This document shows, one piece after another, positions 7,922 to 16,591 of a stretch of 42,022 nucleotides of DNA. This stretch comes from Nostoc sp. FACHB-973 (lineage in GTDB: Bacteria; Cyanobacteriota; Cyanobacteriia; Cyanobacteriales; Nostocaceae). The stretch spans positions 1 to 42,022 of the forward strand of contig NZ_JACJSJ010000075.1 of assembly GCF_014698115.1 (NCBI RefSeq). Reading direction: 5' to 3'. The position numbers and the translations under genes were made by a program. Each line of letters opens with the position of its first letter. Within the stretch, counting starts at the first letter, position 1. The notes under the pieces were generated by a model. The model was given only the letters and a program-made list of their open reading frames with translations. It was not told where the DNA came from and did not search any database.

Positions 7922-8905
7922 ATGAAATTAGCCACACAGCCCACAGTAAAGACTCTAGGTGACTACGCCTACCAAGCGATTCAAAAACACTTTAAGAAAA
8001 CCTTGAAGTGGGAAAAATCAGTGAAGAAAGATGAAGATCCAGAAGCACTGCACCAAATGCGAGTCGCAATGCGTCGTCTACGCACGGCTGTAACTAGGTT
8101 TGGGGTAGCGGTAGATTTGCCCAAACCAGTCAGCGATAAAAATATCGGAAAAATAGCTCGTCGTCTTGGTAGTCTGAGAGATTTAGACGTACTCAAAGAA
8201 AGTTTGGAAAACAATTACAAACCAAATTTACCCCGCAAAGAGCAGGAATCTCTACAAACAGCTTTTGCAGCTTTGGCTAAACAACGTGAAGACGTACTCT
8301 CAAGTGTGCAGAAAACTTTAAAGGATGAACCTTACAAATCTCTGAAAGAAGGATCAGAAAAATGGTTGGAGAAACCCAGTTATCAACCTTTGGCAAATGT
8401 GAGTATTGGGCAAGTGCTACCAGATTTACTTTTACCGGAAGTGAGTAATTTCTTACTGCATCCAGGTTGGCTAATTGGTACCGAATTTGTGGAATCAGAG
8501 GTGAAAATCCGGAAAAACTGGGAACGAGAAAAGATAGAACAACAATTGACAACTGAAGGTGAAATTCTGCATAGTTTGCGAAAAGAAGCTAAACGTATAC
8601 GCTACCAGATGGAGTTATTTACCGACTTATATGGCGAGTCTTATGCGGCTTACGTTACAGAAGTAAAAAATATCCAAGAAATTTTGGGTATCATGCAAGA
8701 TAGTGTGGTATTAGGTGACTGGCTTGGAGATATCTTCAAGTCAGAAATTCAAACTCAGCTACCCACCCTTGCTAGTTTGTTAACTGAAAATCGTTACCAG
8801 TCCTGGCAGCAGTGGCAACCCTTACAAGAAAGATATCTGAAAACTGAAACCAGACATAGCTTTCATTTAACAATACTGCATCCGCTTTCAGGAGTAATTA
8901 GTTAA
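7922..8905 (+). CDS. CHAD domain protein (polyphosphate-associated)
   Basis: The 327-residue protein is a single CHAD domain: an all-helical fold with conserved basic histidine and arginine positions. Diagnostic stretches are ALHQMRVAMRRLRTAVTRF near residue 45, ARRLGSLRDLDVLKE near 85, LRKEAKRIRYQMELF near 222, and EILGIMQDSVVLGDW near 255. CHAD domains bind inorganic polyphosphate, and the basic residues required are present. No CYTH (triphosphatase) domain is fused to it or adjacent. The start is the ATG at 7922. It appears to be monocistronic. Confidence 0.92.
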   Translation: MKLATQPTVKTLGDYAYQAIQKHFKKTLKWEKSVKKDEDPEALHQMRVAMRRLRTAVTRFGVAVDLPKPVSDKNIGKIARRLGSLRDLDVLKESLENNYKPNLPRKEQESLQTAFAALAKQREDVLSSVQKTLKDEPYKSLKEGSEKWLEKPSYQPLANVSIGQVLPDLLLPEVSNFLLHPGWLIGTEFVESEVKIRKNWEREKIEQQLTTEGEILHSLRKEAKRIRYQMELFTDLYGESYAAYVTEVKNIQEILGIMQDSVVLGDWLGDIFKSEIQTQLPTLASLLTENRYQSWQQWQPLQERYLKTETRHSFHLTILHPLSGVIS

Positions 8906-8960
8906 AAGTTACAGCTGATTTCAAGAAACGTGAAATAGACAAACGGGGTCTGTTTTACTT

Positions 8961-8990
8961 CTGATTCCTGAATTCTGACTGCTGAATTCT
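8961..8990. repeat. TGAATTCTGACTCC-type short repeat
   Basis: CTGATTCCTGAATTCTGAC followed by TGCTGAATTCT is a short interspersed repeat located after the CHAD gene stop. The same family occurs at 13838-14007 and 26747-26779. Confidence 0.6.
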
Positions 8991-9019
8991 ACTATAGTTT
9001 TTGTTCGGTAAGGATTGGA

Positions 9020-9664
9020 CTAACGAGCAGGCAATTGAATAGGTGCCTCTAGGGATAAAACATAAACACTGCTTTGGGGAATCTGGACAATCCGGATATT
9101 TTCAGCAGAACGCAAGCCAGAAATCAATCCAATAGTGCTTCCTAGCATTGCTCCCCGGTCAAACTGGTCGGGATCACCTTGGCTTAAATAGCCTGATATG
9201 CCTCCACCAATCCTGCCCCAAACAGAGCCATTTTCAACAGCTTTGTCATTAGCTCGCATCTGGGTAATGGTAGTACCGGGAATCATTTGACTTGAGGCTT
9301 TAATTGAGACAATTCGACCCTTGACAACTAATGACTGTGCAACAATTTTAGCGCCGCCATTAGTGGGTTTGAGGATAATAGTTACTGGAGTATTTTCTGG
9401 CGCTACAACGTTACCTTGACTATCTTGAATCGGACTAGCTAAAGGAAGTGTCAGAGGATAGTCCTTTTTTTGACCGACATCTACGGTAACAGACGCCGGA
9501 AATGAGACAATAATTGCTGTGTCTTGAGGAATGTTAATCTCTTGACTAACTGCTTGAGTTGGTTGAAGCGGTTGAATGGTTACTGGTTGGGCGCTAGCTG
9601 GGAGGATGATGGAACCCAACACAGACATAGAACAAGCGAGGCTCAAGAGTATTTGCGTTTTCAT
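9020..9664 (-). CDS. Exported protein of unknown function
   Basis: I place the start at the ATG at 9664 (214 residues), because an AAAGGA box lies about 9 bp upstream and the protein then begins with a classical signal peptide, MKTQILLSLACSMSVLGSI, cleaved near PASAQ. A longer frame runs back to 9715. The mature part has a beta-rich region (PQDTAIIVSFPASVTVDVGQ) and a glycine-rich C-terminal part (GRIGGGISGYLSQGDPDQFD, AMLGSTIGLISGL) that could be a short membrane-associating hairpin. The product should be periplasmic or outer-membrane associated. I recognise no family. Confidence 0.75.
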   Translation of the reverse strand: MKTQILLSLACSMSVLGSIILPASAQPVTIQPLQPTQAVSQEINIPQDTAIIVSFPASVTVDVGQKKDYPLTLPLASPIQDSQGNVVAPENTPVTIILKPTNGGAKIVAQSLVVKGRIVSIKASSQMIPGTTITQMRANDKAVENGSVWGRIGGGISGYLSQGDPDQFDRGAMLGSTIGLISGLRSAENIRIVQIPQSSVYVLSLEAPIQLPAR

Positions 9665-9832
9665 GACAGTTTTTCCTTTGATGTGAGTAGGTTTTTGAGG
9701 ATTGAATCCCTTCACTCAATCAATAGGTTTGGGGTTATGGATTTATGCAGCAGTCTCTATGGGGGGTGGGGAATAGGGAGTGAGGGATAAGAATTAATAA
9801 CCAATGCCCAATGCAGTATACTTGTGTCAAAA

Positions 9833-10360
9833 ATGGATGAGAAGATGAGATTGCGCTGGATTGCTGTTGGCTTGGGTATAACGATATCAATAATATGCAG
9901 TGTATTTACAGTGGTTAATCCCGCCCAAAGCAAAGTACCCCAGTTAAATAATGGAGAAACTGCTGGAAACGAATTGGAAATAGTCAAAACACGTGCTGAT
10001 TTAGTTCGTCTGAATGGTCAAAAGGTCAAACTCATTGGACGTTACATATCCAGAAGTTGGAAACCCGATCCCAAATTTACGGGAATTCCAGGTTTTCAAG
10101 GACTTTATATCAAAGCGCACATTTTACTTGAAGATGGCGTGGAGGTGAACATTTTTCCATCTTGGAATAAACAATCGTTGCGATCGCCACAGGAAGCAGA
10201 GGAATATAATCATCAAATGGTTGAAGCAGTTGGCGTGGTGCAGTTTGAAGCCACACTGACTCCAAATTCCCAAATCCGCGAATCGTTCATTAACTTAGCT
10301 CAATTAAGGCCGCACCTACAGGAAACTAAGACCAATTCGCTAAAAGACGGCTATAAGTGA
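9833..10360 (+). CDS. Exported or membrane-anchored hypothetical protein
   Basis: The frame is open from a GTG at 9824. ATGs at 9833 and 9845 are alternative starts, and the last gives the most compact signal sequence (MRLRWIAVGLGITISIICSV). After the signal region comes a compact domain of about 120 residues: IVKTRADLVRLNGQKVKLIG, then GLYIKAHILLEDGVEVNIFP and QMVEAVGVVQFE. The phrase 'RLNGQKVKLIGRY' is typical of OB-fold-like small domains in exported bacterial proteins, but no function can be given. It is transcribed away from the previous exported protein gene. Confidence 0.72.
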   Translation: MDEKMRLRWIAVGLGITISIICSVFTVVNPAQSKVPQLNNGETAGNELEIVKTRADLVRLNGQKVKLIGRYISRSWKPDPKFTGIPGFQGLYIKAHILLEDGVEVNIFPSWNKQSLRSPQEAEEYNHQMVEAVGVVQFEATLTPNSQIRESFINLAQLRPHLQETKTNSLKDGYK

Positions 10361-10545
10361 TGATACTTTGATGCGGCGATAGCAAATCGTAATACTTATT
10401 GTTATAAATTCTTCAGCAGAGTACTCGTATTTTCCACAAATTTGCTGTATTGTATTTATTCTGTCCAATTTTTCAGTACTCAACTCTATCACAGCATCCT
10501 ATAGATCTGGCTGAACCTTGTTGAAAGGCTACATCAGCCTCTCAA

Positions 10546-10573
10546 AGAATCAGCGTTCAGATTCTCTTTTTTT
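10546..10573 (+). terminator. Small hairpin with T-run (terminator or leader attenuator)
   Basis: AGAATC (10546-10551) pairs with GATTCT (10560-10565) and is followed after one base by seven Ts. It lies 186 bp after the preceding gene's stop and only about 30 bp before the ATG at 10603. So it either ends the upstream transcript or attenuates the small gene that follows. Confidence 0.5.
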
Positions 10574-10602
10574 ATGACCACTTTTCCAAACCTTTAGCAG
10601 AC

Positions 10603-10866
10603 ATGAAAATCATCAAAAAATCTGAAAAGCTGACCCTGAAGAAGATGAAGGAAATGGAAGAAGCCGAAGACCAGATTCTTCAAGGTGAAACCGTTGATTT
10701 TTCCGAACTCGTGGTTGAAGAAAAAGCAGTAATCTCTCCGGAGTATAAAGAACCTAATTATATTCCACTGCGTGACAATCCTTTAGTTCAATCTGTTGGT
10801 AACTCAGGCTGGCAGCCTTCTGATATTTGGCGCGAAATGAGAGTAGATAATTTTTATGATGGATAG
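10603..10866 (+). CDS. Small charged protein, unknown (antitoxin-like composition)
   Basis: The 87-residue protein begins with a lysine- and glutamate-rich helical region (KKSEKLTLKKMKEMEEAEDQ) and ends NSGWQPSDIWREMRVDNFYDG. The strongly charged helical first half and the degenerate sequence after it recall antitoxins, but I recognise no family. The last codons overlap an ATG (at 10858-10860) that opens only a 19-codon frame, so any overlapping partner gene has been lost or never existed. The upstream hairpin at 10546-10573 may affect its expression. Confidence 0.6.
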   Translation: MKIIKKSEKLTLKKMKEMEEAEDQILQGETVDFSELVVEEKAVISPEYKEPNYIPLRDNPLVQSVGNSGWQPSDIWREMRVDNFYDG

Positions 10867-10910
10867 AGGAGTGCTTCCCCAGCAAACAACTATGCAGTAT
10901 CCTTATCCAA

Positions 10911-11063
10911 TTAGCTAACTTTTAAAAAGGCTGTTTCTGCTTGATACCCAATAGCTACTGATGTAGTCTGCAATATTTCATCAGCTTGTTGCTCTAAGTG
11001 CTTTACATACTCTGTAAAGCCTGCATTTCACCATAGCTGTGAAAACTCATTGTAGGGCATCAT
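10911..11063 (-). pseudogene. Short decayed gene remnant
   Basis: On the minus strand an ATG at 11063 opens MMPYNEFSQLW, then hits a TGA (11028-11030). The same frame continues as a protein-like helix (NAGFTEYVKHLEQQADEILQ ... AIGYQAETAFLKVS) to a TAA at 10911-10913. The composition after the stop is that of a real protein, so this looks like the tail of a broken gene. The family is unknown. Confidence 0.3.
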
Positions 11064-11118
11064 ATCTGGTAATTGCTAACCTTGATTACAAGCCACAAAA
11101 AGCAGTTGCTTGAATTAG

Positions 11119-12003
11119 TCAAATTTTTAATTGCTGCTTCTGAGTCAAAGCCATTGCAATACTTTTTTCGTAGTAAGCTGCCTCATTAATAAAAACAGGC
11201 CAAACGGTAGACTCACCTTGATAAACAATTGTTTGATTATCAAAAGTTATAAACATTGGATCTCCTGGATTCAAGGCTTGATAATCTTTGTCTTGAAGCT
11301 CTGGGTGAATCATGCCAAATATTGTACCATCCTGTTTTTTTGGGTAGTCTACAACGGATAAATGGTGGTAGAGAGTTAATGTTTTGTTAGTTGCTGGAAT
11401 TTCACCCTGGTTAAATTGTTCTAGATAGTCTAGAACCGCATGAATCAGTTCTTCGGTTTGTTGGAATAAGGTTGCTTTTAAAACACCTTGGGCAATGGGG
11501 CCAATCTCGATCGCAAAGCCTAATTCACACAAAGAATTCACAAAGGGATTTTCTGCAACTGATTTAAAATCGCACGAATAAACCTTAACTAAAGGGTTAA
11601 TTTCGCTCAGATAAGCAGCCAGCTTCAAGTTAAAGGGATTAGTATTTACTAAAATAATTGTCAGATCCATATTAGCTGTAGTGCTGTGCAAGTCTAAGAT
11701 GAAATCTGCTTGTTTATCCCCATTTGATGCTAAGCTATTTTGAATTGATTTAGCTTGCAATTCTTCGTAACTATTAAGAGCCGGATTTTGTAAATCTTGT
11801 CGCAGAAAACAGCGATTTAAATCTTTTTCTAGATATCGCCTTGCTGCTGCAAAAGCCTGAGGATTTGCTAACAGAGTGACTGTCTCAAAACTTGGTCTAG
11901 TAATCAAGTCGGGAAACTGGGCAAATTTTTGGACTAAATAAGCCCCTGTAAACTCATTACCATGAGTTCCACCAACAATTGCAACTCGATTAATTTGGTT
12001 CAC
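11119..12003 (-). CDS. Aspartoacylase (zinc-dependent, M14/AstE-like fold)
   Basis: This enzyme hydrolyses N-acyl-aspartate to aspartate and a carboxylate. Family features counted from the start used here: the zinc motif GGTHGNE (His14, Glu17), the substrate-binding DLNRCF, the third zinc ligand in DLHSTT (about His106), and the catalytic Glu in AIEIGP (about 166). The length (294 residues) fits the family. I chose the GTG at 12003, which gives MNQINRVAIVGGTHGNE as in homologs; the frame is also open from a TTG at 12048, but that adds a non-homologous leader. The GST-family gene ends just upstream on the same strand, so the two may share a transcript. Confidence 0.88.
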   Translation of the reverse strand: MNQINRVAIVGGTHGNEFTGAYLVQKFAQFPDLITRPSFETVTLLANPQAFAAARRYLEKDLNRCFLRQDLQNPALNSYEELQAKSIQNSLASNGDKQADFILDLHSTTANMDLTIILVNTNPFNLKLAAYLSEINPLVKVYSCDFKSVAENPFVNSLCELGFAIEIGPIAQGVLKATLFQQTEELIHAVLDYLEQFNQGEIPATNKTLTLYHHLSVVDYPKKQDGTIFGMIHPELQDKDYQALNPGDPMFITFDNQTIVYQGESTVWPVFINEAAYYEKSIAMALTQKQQLKI

Positions 12004-12054
12004 GATCGCACCAACTTTATTATGCAGCCATCGAGGTATTTTTCTCAATGTAAC

Positions 12055-13110
12055 TTATAAAGCATTCACTTTGCTGATGCGATCGCGATTATGTGGTTGA
12101 TTAAGATAGGACATATCAGGGCCATCGGGAATAATTCCGCCAGGGTTGAGTGGAAACAAGTTACCGTAGTAGTCCCGTTTCACACTTTCTACGTCGCAGG
12201 TGTCAGCAACACCTGGAAGTTGATATAAATCTCTTAAGTAAGTTCCCAGGTTTTGATAGTCTCGAATGCGTCGCCGATTACACTTAAACAAGCTGTAATA
12301 GACACTATCAAAGCGAAATAACGTGGTAAATAAACGCACATCTGCAAGTGTGAGATTGTCGCCGCAAAGATATCGATTAGTTTGCAATGCAGTGTCAATC
12401 TCATCGAGAGTTGTGAACACTTCATTACATGCTTGACTATACGCTTCTTGGCTTTGGGCGAAACCGCAGCGATACACGCCGTTATTTACCGCGTGGTAAA
12501 TTTTCTCATTCCACCAGTCAATTTTTTCTTTGAGTTCTTCTGGATAAAGATCCAATGTTGGGTTATTGGCGAACTCGTTAAATTGAGAGTTGAGGATGAC
12601 AATAATTTCTGAACTCTCATTATTGACGATGGTTTTTGTTTGATTATCCCATAGGATTGGAACTGTAACGCGTCCGCTGTAACCCGGTTCTACCCGCTGA
12701 TAAAATTCAACTAGGGTGCGACAACCTTGTTCTTCTTCGTTGAATATCCAACCGCCTTCAATGGGAGAAGGAGAGACGATACATACTGATATTACTGCTT
12801 CGAGTTTTTTAAGCGATCGCACTACTAAAGTTCGGTGCGCCCAAGGACAACCCAACCCAACATAAAGTTTATAACGTCCCGCTGCTGGTTGGTAAGGGTT
12901 TCCCTCTTTGGTGCTGATAAAGTTGCGAAATTGGCTACTAGGACGAATATATGCTCCCGACTTATTGGTAGGAGCAAGCTTTGACATCATTATCCGCCAA
13001 AGGGTCGTCCAGACAAACATTCCCAGCCAAATAATCAGCTTTGGAGGGAGTGAGCGACCTTTCTTCTTGGGGACAGTTGTATTGTCATCTAATGGAGTTG
13101 AGTTGCTCAT
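12055..13110 (-). CDS. Xi-class glutathione S-transferase (glutathionyl-hydroquinone reductase-like)
   Basis: The 351-residue protein has the Xi-class signature GCPWAHRTLVV with the catalytic Cys88, followed by a thioredoxin-like half (VTVPILWDNQTKTIVNNES) and an all-helical C-terminal half (RYLCGDNLTLADVRLFTTLFRFD). Xi-class enzymes (YqjG/ECM4) reduce glutathionyl-hydroquinones. An unusual feature is a hydrophobic segment at about 24-44 (KLIIWLGMFVWTTLWRIMM) before the GST domain, which could anchor the protein in a membrane. The gene lies just upstream of the aspartoacylase gene in the same orientation. Confidence 0.88.
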   Translation of the reverse strand: MSNSTPLDDNTTVPKKKGRSLPPKLIIWLGMFVWTTLWRIMMSKLAPTNKSGAYIRPSSQFRNFISTKEGNPYQPAAGRYKLYVGLGCPWAHRTLVVRSLKKLEAVISVCIVSPSPIEGGWIFNEEEQGCRTLVEFYQRVEPGYSGRVTVPILWDNQTKTIVNNESSEIIVILNSQFNEFANNPTLDLYPEELKEKIDWWNEKIYHAVNNGVYRCGFAQSQEAYSQACNEVFTTLDEIDTALQTNRYLCGDNLTLADVRLFTTLFRFDSVYYSLFKCNRRRIRDYQNLGTYLRDLYQLPGVADTCDVESVKRDYYGNLFPLNPGGIIPDGPDMSYLNQPHNRDRISKVNAL

Positions 13111-13244
13111 GGCGACAACCTTGCTTTATAAATAACATCTTATATAGAAATACGGTTTAGTTAAAGTTTATTGGCGGAGATAACTGACTTTTCAGACGCG
13201 ATTCATGGCGTCTCTACATGAATAATTTTAGGCTTCAACCAAAG

Positions 13245-13272
13245 GTAGGGGCGCAAAGCTTTGCGCCCCTAC
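13245..13272. repeat. 28-bp perfect palindrome (family copy 2)
   Basis: The left arm GTAGGGGCGCAAAG meets its exact complement CTTTGCGCCCCTAC with no loop. It lies between the GST gene promoter side and the 3' end of the ureidoglycolate lyase gene. It differs from the copy at 27894-27921 only by paired changes that keep the palindrome. Confidence 0.85.
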
Positions 13273-13325
13273 GTTCGCGGAGCATCCCCCAGGGATGGAA
13301 TGTTTTTTTAATTGGAAATCCCTTA

Positions 13326-13820
13326 CTATATCATTTCAAATTCCAACTGATGACTTTTGAGAAAATCATGAGTGAAATGATCTACCAAATTTGTATCAGC
13401 TAGTTCTAAATTATAAAAATCCACAGCTTCATGTTCAAAATATGGGCCAGCGTGCCAAGTTCCTTCATGTAATTTGATAAAACAATTTCCGGGAATGCGG
13501 AAAGCAGCAATTTTCTCTAACGCTGGTTCATTCACATCATTATTCGGTGGACAAACTGCAATTAACCAATCTTTTCCTGACAATGAACCCAAACATTGAG
13601 TACATTGCACATGGCGAGTAATTTTATGAAACTTTCGCCCCCTTTTATCCAACCGCATAATATAAAATCGCGGAATTCCGTTTTGTAAGTTTAACTTGGC
13701 ATCTTCAACATCATAAGCTTTGCCATCTTGACTCGCAAAAATGACCTGTCCGTAAGGTGAAAAGTTTTGTGGCGTCACCCATTGCGCCTGCAATTGTTGT
13801 ACTGTTTGTGAACTGCTCAT
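13326..13820 (-). CDS. allA: Ureidoglycolate lyase
   Basis: The 164-residue protein splits ureidoglycolate into glyoxylate and urea, in purine (allantoin) breakdown. Visible family features are the N-terminal WVTPQNFSPYGQVI, the central RHVQCTQCLGSLSGKDWLIAV and the cupin-like motif FIKLHEGTWHAGPYF near residue 115. The length is normal. No other allantoin or urease gene is next to it, so it is either scattered from its pathway or recruited to another one. It stands alone, with a palindrome downstream and an inverted short-repeat region upstream. Confidence 0.88.
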   Translation of the reverse strand: MSSSQTVQQLQAQWVTPQNFSPYGQVIFASQDGKAYDVEDAKLNLQNGIPRFYIMRLDKRGRKFHKITRHVQCTQCLGSLSGKDWLIAVCPPNNDVNEPALEKIAAFRIPGNCFIKLHEGTWHAGPYFEHEAVDFYNLELADTNLVDHFTHDFLKSHQLEFEMI

Positions 13821-13837
13821 ATCAAATTTTTTGATGT

Positions 13838-14007
13838 TCAGAATTCAGGAGTCAGAATTCAGAATTCAGGAGTCAGAAGGCTTGGATACCCAAGCTTGAT
13901 AATTTGAACAAAATCAAGCAGGTATACAAACATTAATTTTTCAACCATTCTGAATTCTGTTAGCGCAGCGGGGCGTAGCCCATTCTAAGTTGGTGAATTC
14001 TGACTCC
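13838..14007. repeat. Inverted short-repeat region between allA and the sigma factor gene
   Basis: TTCAGAATTCAGGAGTCAG is repeated in tandem at 13838-13879, and its complement appears at 13947-13959 (ATTCTGAATTCTG) and 13995-14007 (GAATTCTGACTCC). A GCGTAGCCC-type short repeat lies in between. Together they could form a long imperfect hairpin. The family recurs at 8961-8990 and 26747-26779. Confidence 0.7.
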
Positions 14008-14016
14008 AAAACAATC

Positions 14017-15036
14017 TCAGCTAGCTAGATAACTACGTACTTGTTCTTTTTGACGCCTCAGAAGACTGAGGGCTTTTTGCTCTATCTGACGCACGCGTTC
14101 TCGACTAATACCCATGCGATCGCCAATTTGTGCTAAAGAAAGTTCATGTCCATCTGTCAGACCAAAACGCAAGGTTAATATTTCTCGTTGCTGAGGAGAC
14201 AGTTTTGACAACAAGTTTTGTAAGTCTTGGTGCAAGGATTCTTCAGCGGCGTAGTCTTCGGGAGAAAGTCCGTCATCTTGCAATATGTCTTGCAATTCTG
14301 TATCCTGTTGTTCACCAACTCGCGCTTCTAGGGAGAAGGGTTGACGGGCTAAATACAAACACTCACGAATCTGGGTGGGTGTCAAAGACAACGCTTCGGC
14401 AATTTCAGCGGTAGTGGGAACGCGACCCAATTGTTGAGATAATTCTCGCTGTACCCGCTTAATTTTATTCAGTTTTTCAAAGATATGAATTGGTAATCTA
14501 ATTGTACGTCCTTGCTGAGCGATCGCTCGTGTGATTCCTTGACGAATCCACCAGTAAGCATAGGTAGAAAACTTATAACCAAGAGCGGGATCAAATTTAT
14601 CTACCCCTCGCTCTAAACCTAAAGTACCCTCTTGGATTAAATCCATAAATTCTAAGTTGCGGTGCTGGTATTTTTTCGCCACAGCTACCACTAATCGGAG
14701 ATTAGCTTGAATCATTTTCTGCTTGGCTTGCTGTCCTTGATTTAGCTGTTGCTCCAACACCTCAACACTTAACTCCATCCGATCTGCCCATTCTTGCAGC
14801 GTGGGTTCATGATTTAGTTTCACAGCCAATTCTTCTTTAGCCGCTAATAAATTCATCATCTGCTGCACTTTTTGGGCAAAAAGAATCTCTTGCTCACGAG
14901 TCAACAAATCTACACGCCCGATCTCTTGCAGATAAATACGCACAATATCATCTGTAGTTCGAGCTTTTTTATCTGCAACTAAACTTTTTTTCTTCGTTTT
15001 TTGAACTTCGGTTTGTGGAGATGTTAAGTTGCTCAT
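14017..15036 (-). CDS. Group 2 RNA polymerase sigma factor (SigA/RpoD-related)
   Basis: The 339-residue protein has region 1.2 (DDIVRIYLQEIGRVDLLT), region 2 with the -10 recognition and core-binding helix (NLRLVVAVAKKY, EFMDLIQEGTLGLERGVDKF, KFSTYAYWWIRQGITRAI), region 3, and region 4 with the -35 helix-turn-helix (SLAQIGDRMGISRERVRQIEQKAL). It lacks the long region 1.1 and non-conserved insert of the primary sigma, so it is a group 2 factor of the SigB/C/D/E type, which in cyanobacteria serve stress, carbon and nitrogen responses. Which paralog it is cannot be told here. The long upstream region suggests separate regulation. Confidence 0.95.
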   Translation of the reverse strand: MSNLTSPQTEVQKTKKKSLVADKKARTTDDIVRIYLQEIGRVDLLTREQEILFAQKVQQMMNLLAAKEELAVKLNHEPTLQEWADRMELSVEVLEQQLNQGQQAKQKMIQANLRLVVAVAKKYQHRNLEFMDLIQEGTLGLERGVDKFDPALGYKFSTYAYWWIRQGITRAIAQQGRTIRLPIHIFEKLNKIKRVQRELSQQLGRVPTTAEIAEALSLTPTQIRECLYLARQPFSLEARVGEQQDTELQDILQDDGLSPEDYAAEESLHQDLQNLLSKLSPQQREILTLRFGLTDGHELSLAQIGDRMGISRERVRQIEQKALSLLRRQKEQVRSYLAS

Positions 15037-15667
15037 GGTTATTCACTCCTATGTAACCTTCTGAATTTATTGGTATCAAGTCTATATACTCAGACTTATA
15101 GCCCTTTCACACAGCTAATCTATCCATTGGCAAGACTAATGAATTTTCGTCTCTGACACATTAAAAGTCAATTATTGAAAATAATCAACCCAAAATCAAC
15201 TACCCCCCAATATTACCATCTTTAACACTGACAAATCAATTACCAAAAGTATCATTCAATATCTGAGCTTAAGCAGTCACACTCCTTTAGGAATAAGTGA
15301 TTCTTGCATATCCTCAAGTTTATTCAATATAAAGTCAGCGATTTTTATCTCTAATTTATCATGAATTAATCTAATTAAATACTAAATAATTAGGTAAGCA
15401 TAATTAAAGAGAAAATAATATCCTAGTTTTTAGTGAGTGATTCATTCGTAATTCAGTATTTTCAAGATTACTGCCCTGACTATAAAGTTTGATTTATTTT
15501 TGTCTAGCTACTTAAAAACATAAAAATAAAATTGGCAATATTTGCTCTATATGGGTGATGAATTTAAAAGTATGTAAGCTGTTTTTACAGTTATTTTTTG
15601 TACAATTTCCCAATGGTCATTACGCAACACATATCTAGATTGCATAGTCAGTTACATAACATTAACT
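15037..15667. other. Long AT-rich upstream region of the sigma factor gene
   Basis: 631 bp with no convincing gene. The sequence is AT-rich, with no long repeat or strong hairpin that I can see. It should contain the promoter(s) of the sigma factor gene and could host an untranslated leader or small RNA, but nothing specific can be supported. Confidence 0.5.
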
Positions 15668-15871
15668 TTAAAAAGATTTGAGATACCAAAAAAACAGCCG
15701 CGTATGTGTGACAATTGCGCTTGTGCCATATTCCACGCAGACATCTGCATCAGGTCTGGTATTATGGGTGTAACTGCTAGTGATGACATTTTTTAAACTA
15801 AAAGTAGTAACAGTGGTCACATTAACACCAAGGTTAATACTTGGCAAGACAGCAACACCCACGATCGCCAT
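15668..15871 (-). CDS. Small hydrophobic-start protein, uncertain
   Basis: A 67-residue frame starts at the ATG at 15871 with an unusually good ribosome binding site (GGGAGG, about 8 bp upstream). The protein begins MAIVGVAVLPSINLGVNVTT, continues VTTFSLKNVITSSY, and has a single cysteine. The frame extends further upstream to 15934, but the binding site favours the inner start. No family is recognised. The C-terminal end (HTRLFFWYLKSF) runs through a T-rich tract and may be out of the original frame. It is kept mainly because of the ribosome binding site. Confidence 0.35.
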   Translation of the reverse strand: MAIVGVAVLPSINLGVNVTTVTTFSLKNVITSSYTHNTRPDADVCVEYGTSAIVTHTRLFFWYLKSF

Positions 15872-16132
15872 TAAGATCCTCCCAAAGCAAAAAGATGCGC
15901 CTTTAGAGCTGGGTGCTGGACTGCTATGCAGCATAAGTAATAGTTTTTCCCAAAATACTCACCACAGATAGATGACTAGGAACGCCAATCTATACGCCCC
16001 CACAATTGATTGATATCATGTCCAGTCCAAGAGTTATTAATTAGTGGCACCTAATACGAATTTTTGTAAAGATTGTTTAAATATCTTAAAATCTCCCTAT
16101 AGTATTACCATAGCTAATTCTCTCTTCAAGCA
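15872..16132. other. Intergenic region with a solo IS630/MITE-type end
   Basis: No gene is visible here. At 16014-16046 the sequence reads ATATCATGTCC, then AGTCCAAGAGTTATTAATTAG. The first 11 bases are identical to the left ends of the IS630 element (244) and of the MITE-like element (1420). No matching right end was found, so this looks like a remnant. Confidence 0.4.
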
Positions 16133-16561
16133 TCATCTAAATAGATATTGGTTCAGAAAATCGCCTACTTCATTGGCGCATAACCCCACATGAACTATCT
16201 TCCCTGCTTTTCTAAGAATGTCTAATCCTTGACCATTATTGCGGGGATCTGGATCGATCATAGATACATATATCTCATGTATACGAGGATCTTTGGCGAT
16301 CGCTAAAGCACATGCGGGTGTACGTCCATGAAAAGAACAAGGTTCAAGGGTGACGTACATTTTTAAGTAATCAAAAGCTTGAACTTGAATCTGATTAAGT
16401 GCGTCAGCCTCAGCATGATGTTTGCCTGGGGCGTGGGTGTATCCTTGAGCTACTATCTTTTGAGCATCTACAATTACACAGCCCACTGGTGGGTTTGGTA
16501 AACATTCAGGCAAAGCTTTTCTGCTTTCGTTCAAAGCAGCCAGCATAAATATCTCATGCAT
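16133..16561 (-). CDS. Stand-alone RibD-type deaminase domain
   Basis: The 142-residue protein has the zinc deaminase motifs HAEAD (His49, Glu51) and PCSFHGRTPAC (Cys75, Cys84), with the PNPPVGCVIVD strand typical of the deaminase half of RibD, which deaminates diaminohydroxyphosphoribosylaminopyrimidine in riboflavin synthesis. The reductase half of bifunctional RibD is absent, and the protein ends cleanly at a normal domain boundary (EVGDFLNQYLFR). It may be a monofunctional riboflavin deaminase, or a deaminase used with another substrate. No rib gene is nearby. Confidence 0.85.
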   Translation of the reverse strand: MHEIFMLAALNESRKALPECLPNPPVGCVIVDAQKIVAQGYTHAPGKHHAEADALNQIQVQAFDYLKMYVTLEPCSFHGRTPACALAIAKDPRIHEIYVSMIDPDPRNNGQGLDILRKAGKIVHVGLCANEVGDFLNQYLFR

Positions 16562-16591
16562 TTTTTCGCGTAAATTATCAGACTTTGTGTA

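Noticed and set aside
10858..10917. Small overlapping gene after the charged protein gene (19 codons)
   Set aside because: It is too short and has no protein-like pattern; at most it marks where a partner gene once began.
15780..15971. Plus-strand open frame in the gene-poor region
   Set aside because: It has no ribosome binding site and lies opposite a minus-strand frame with a good one; its composition is not protein-like.
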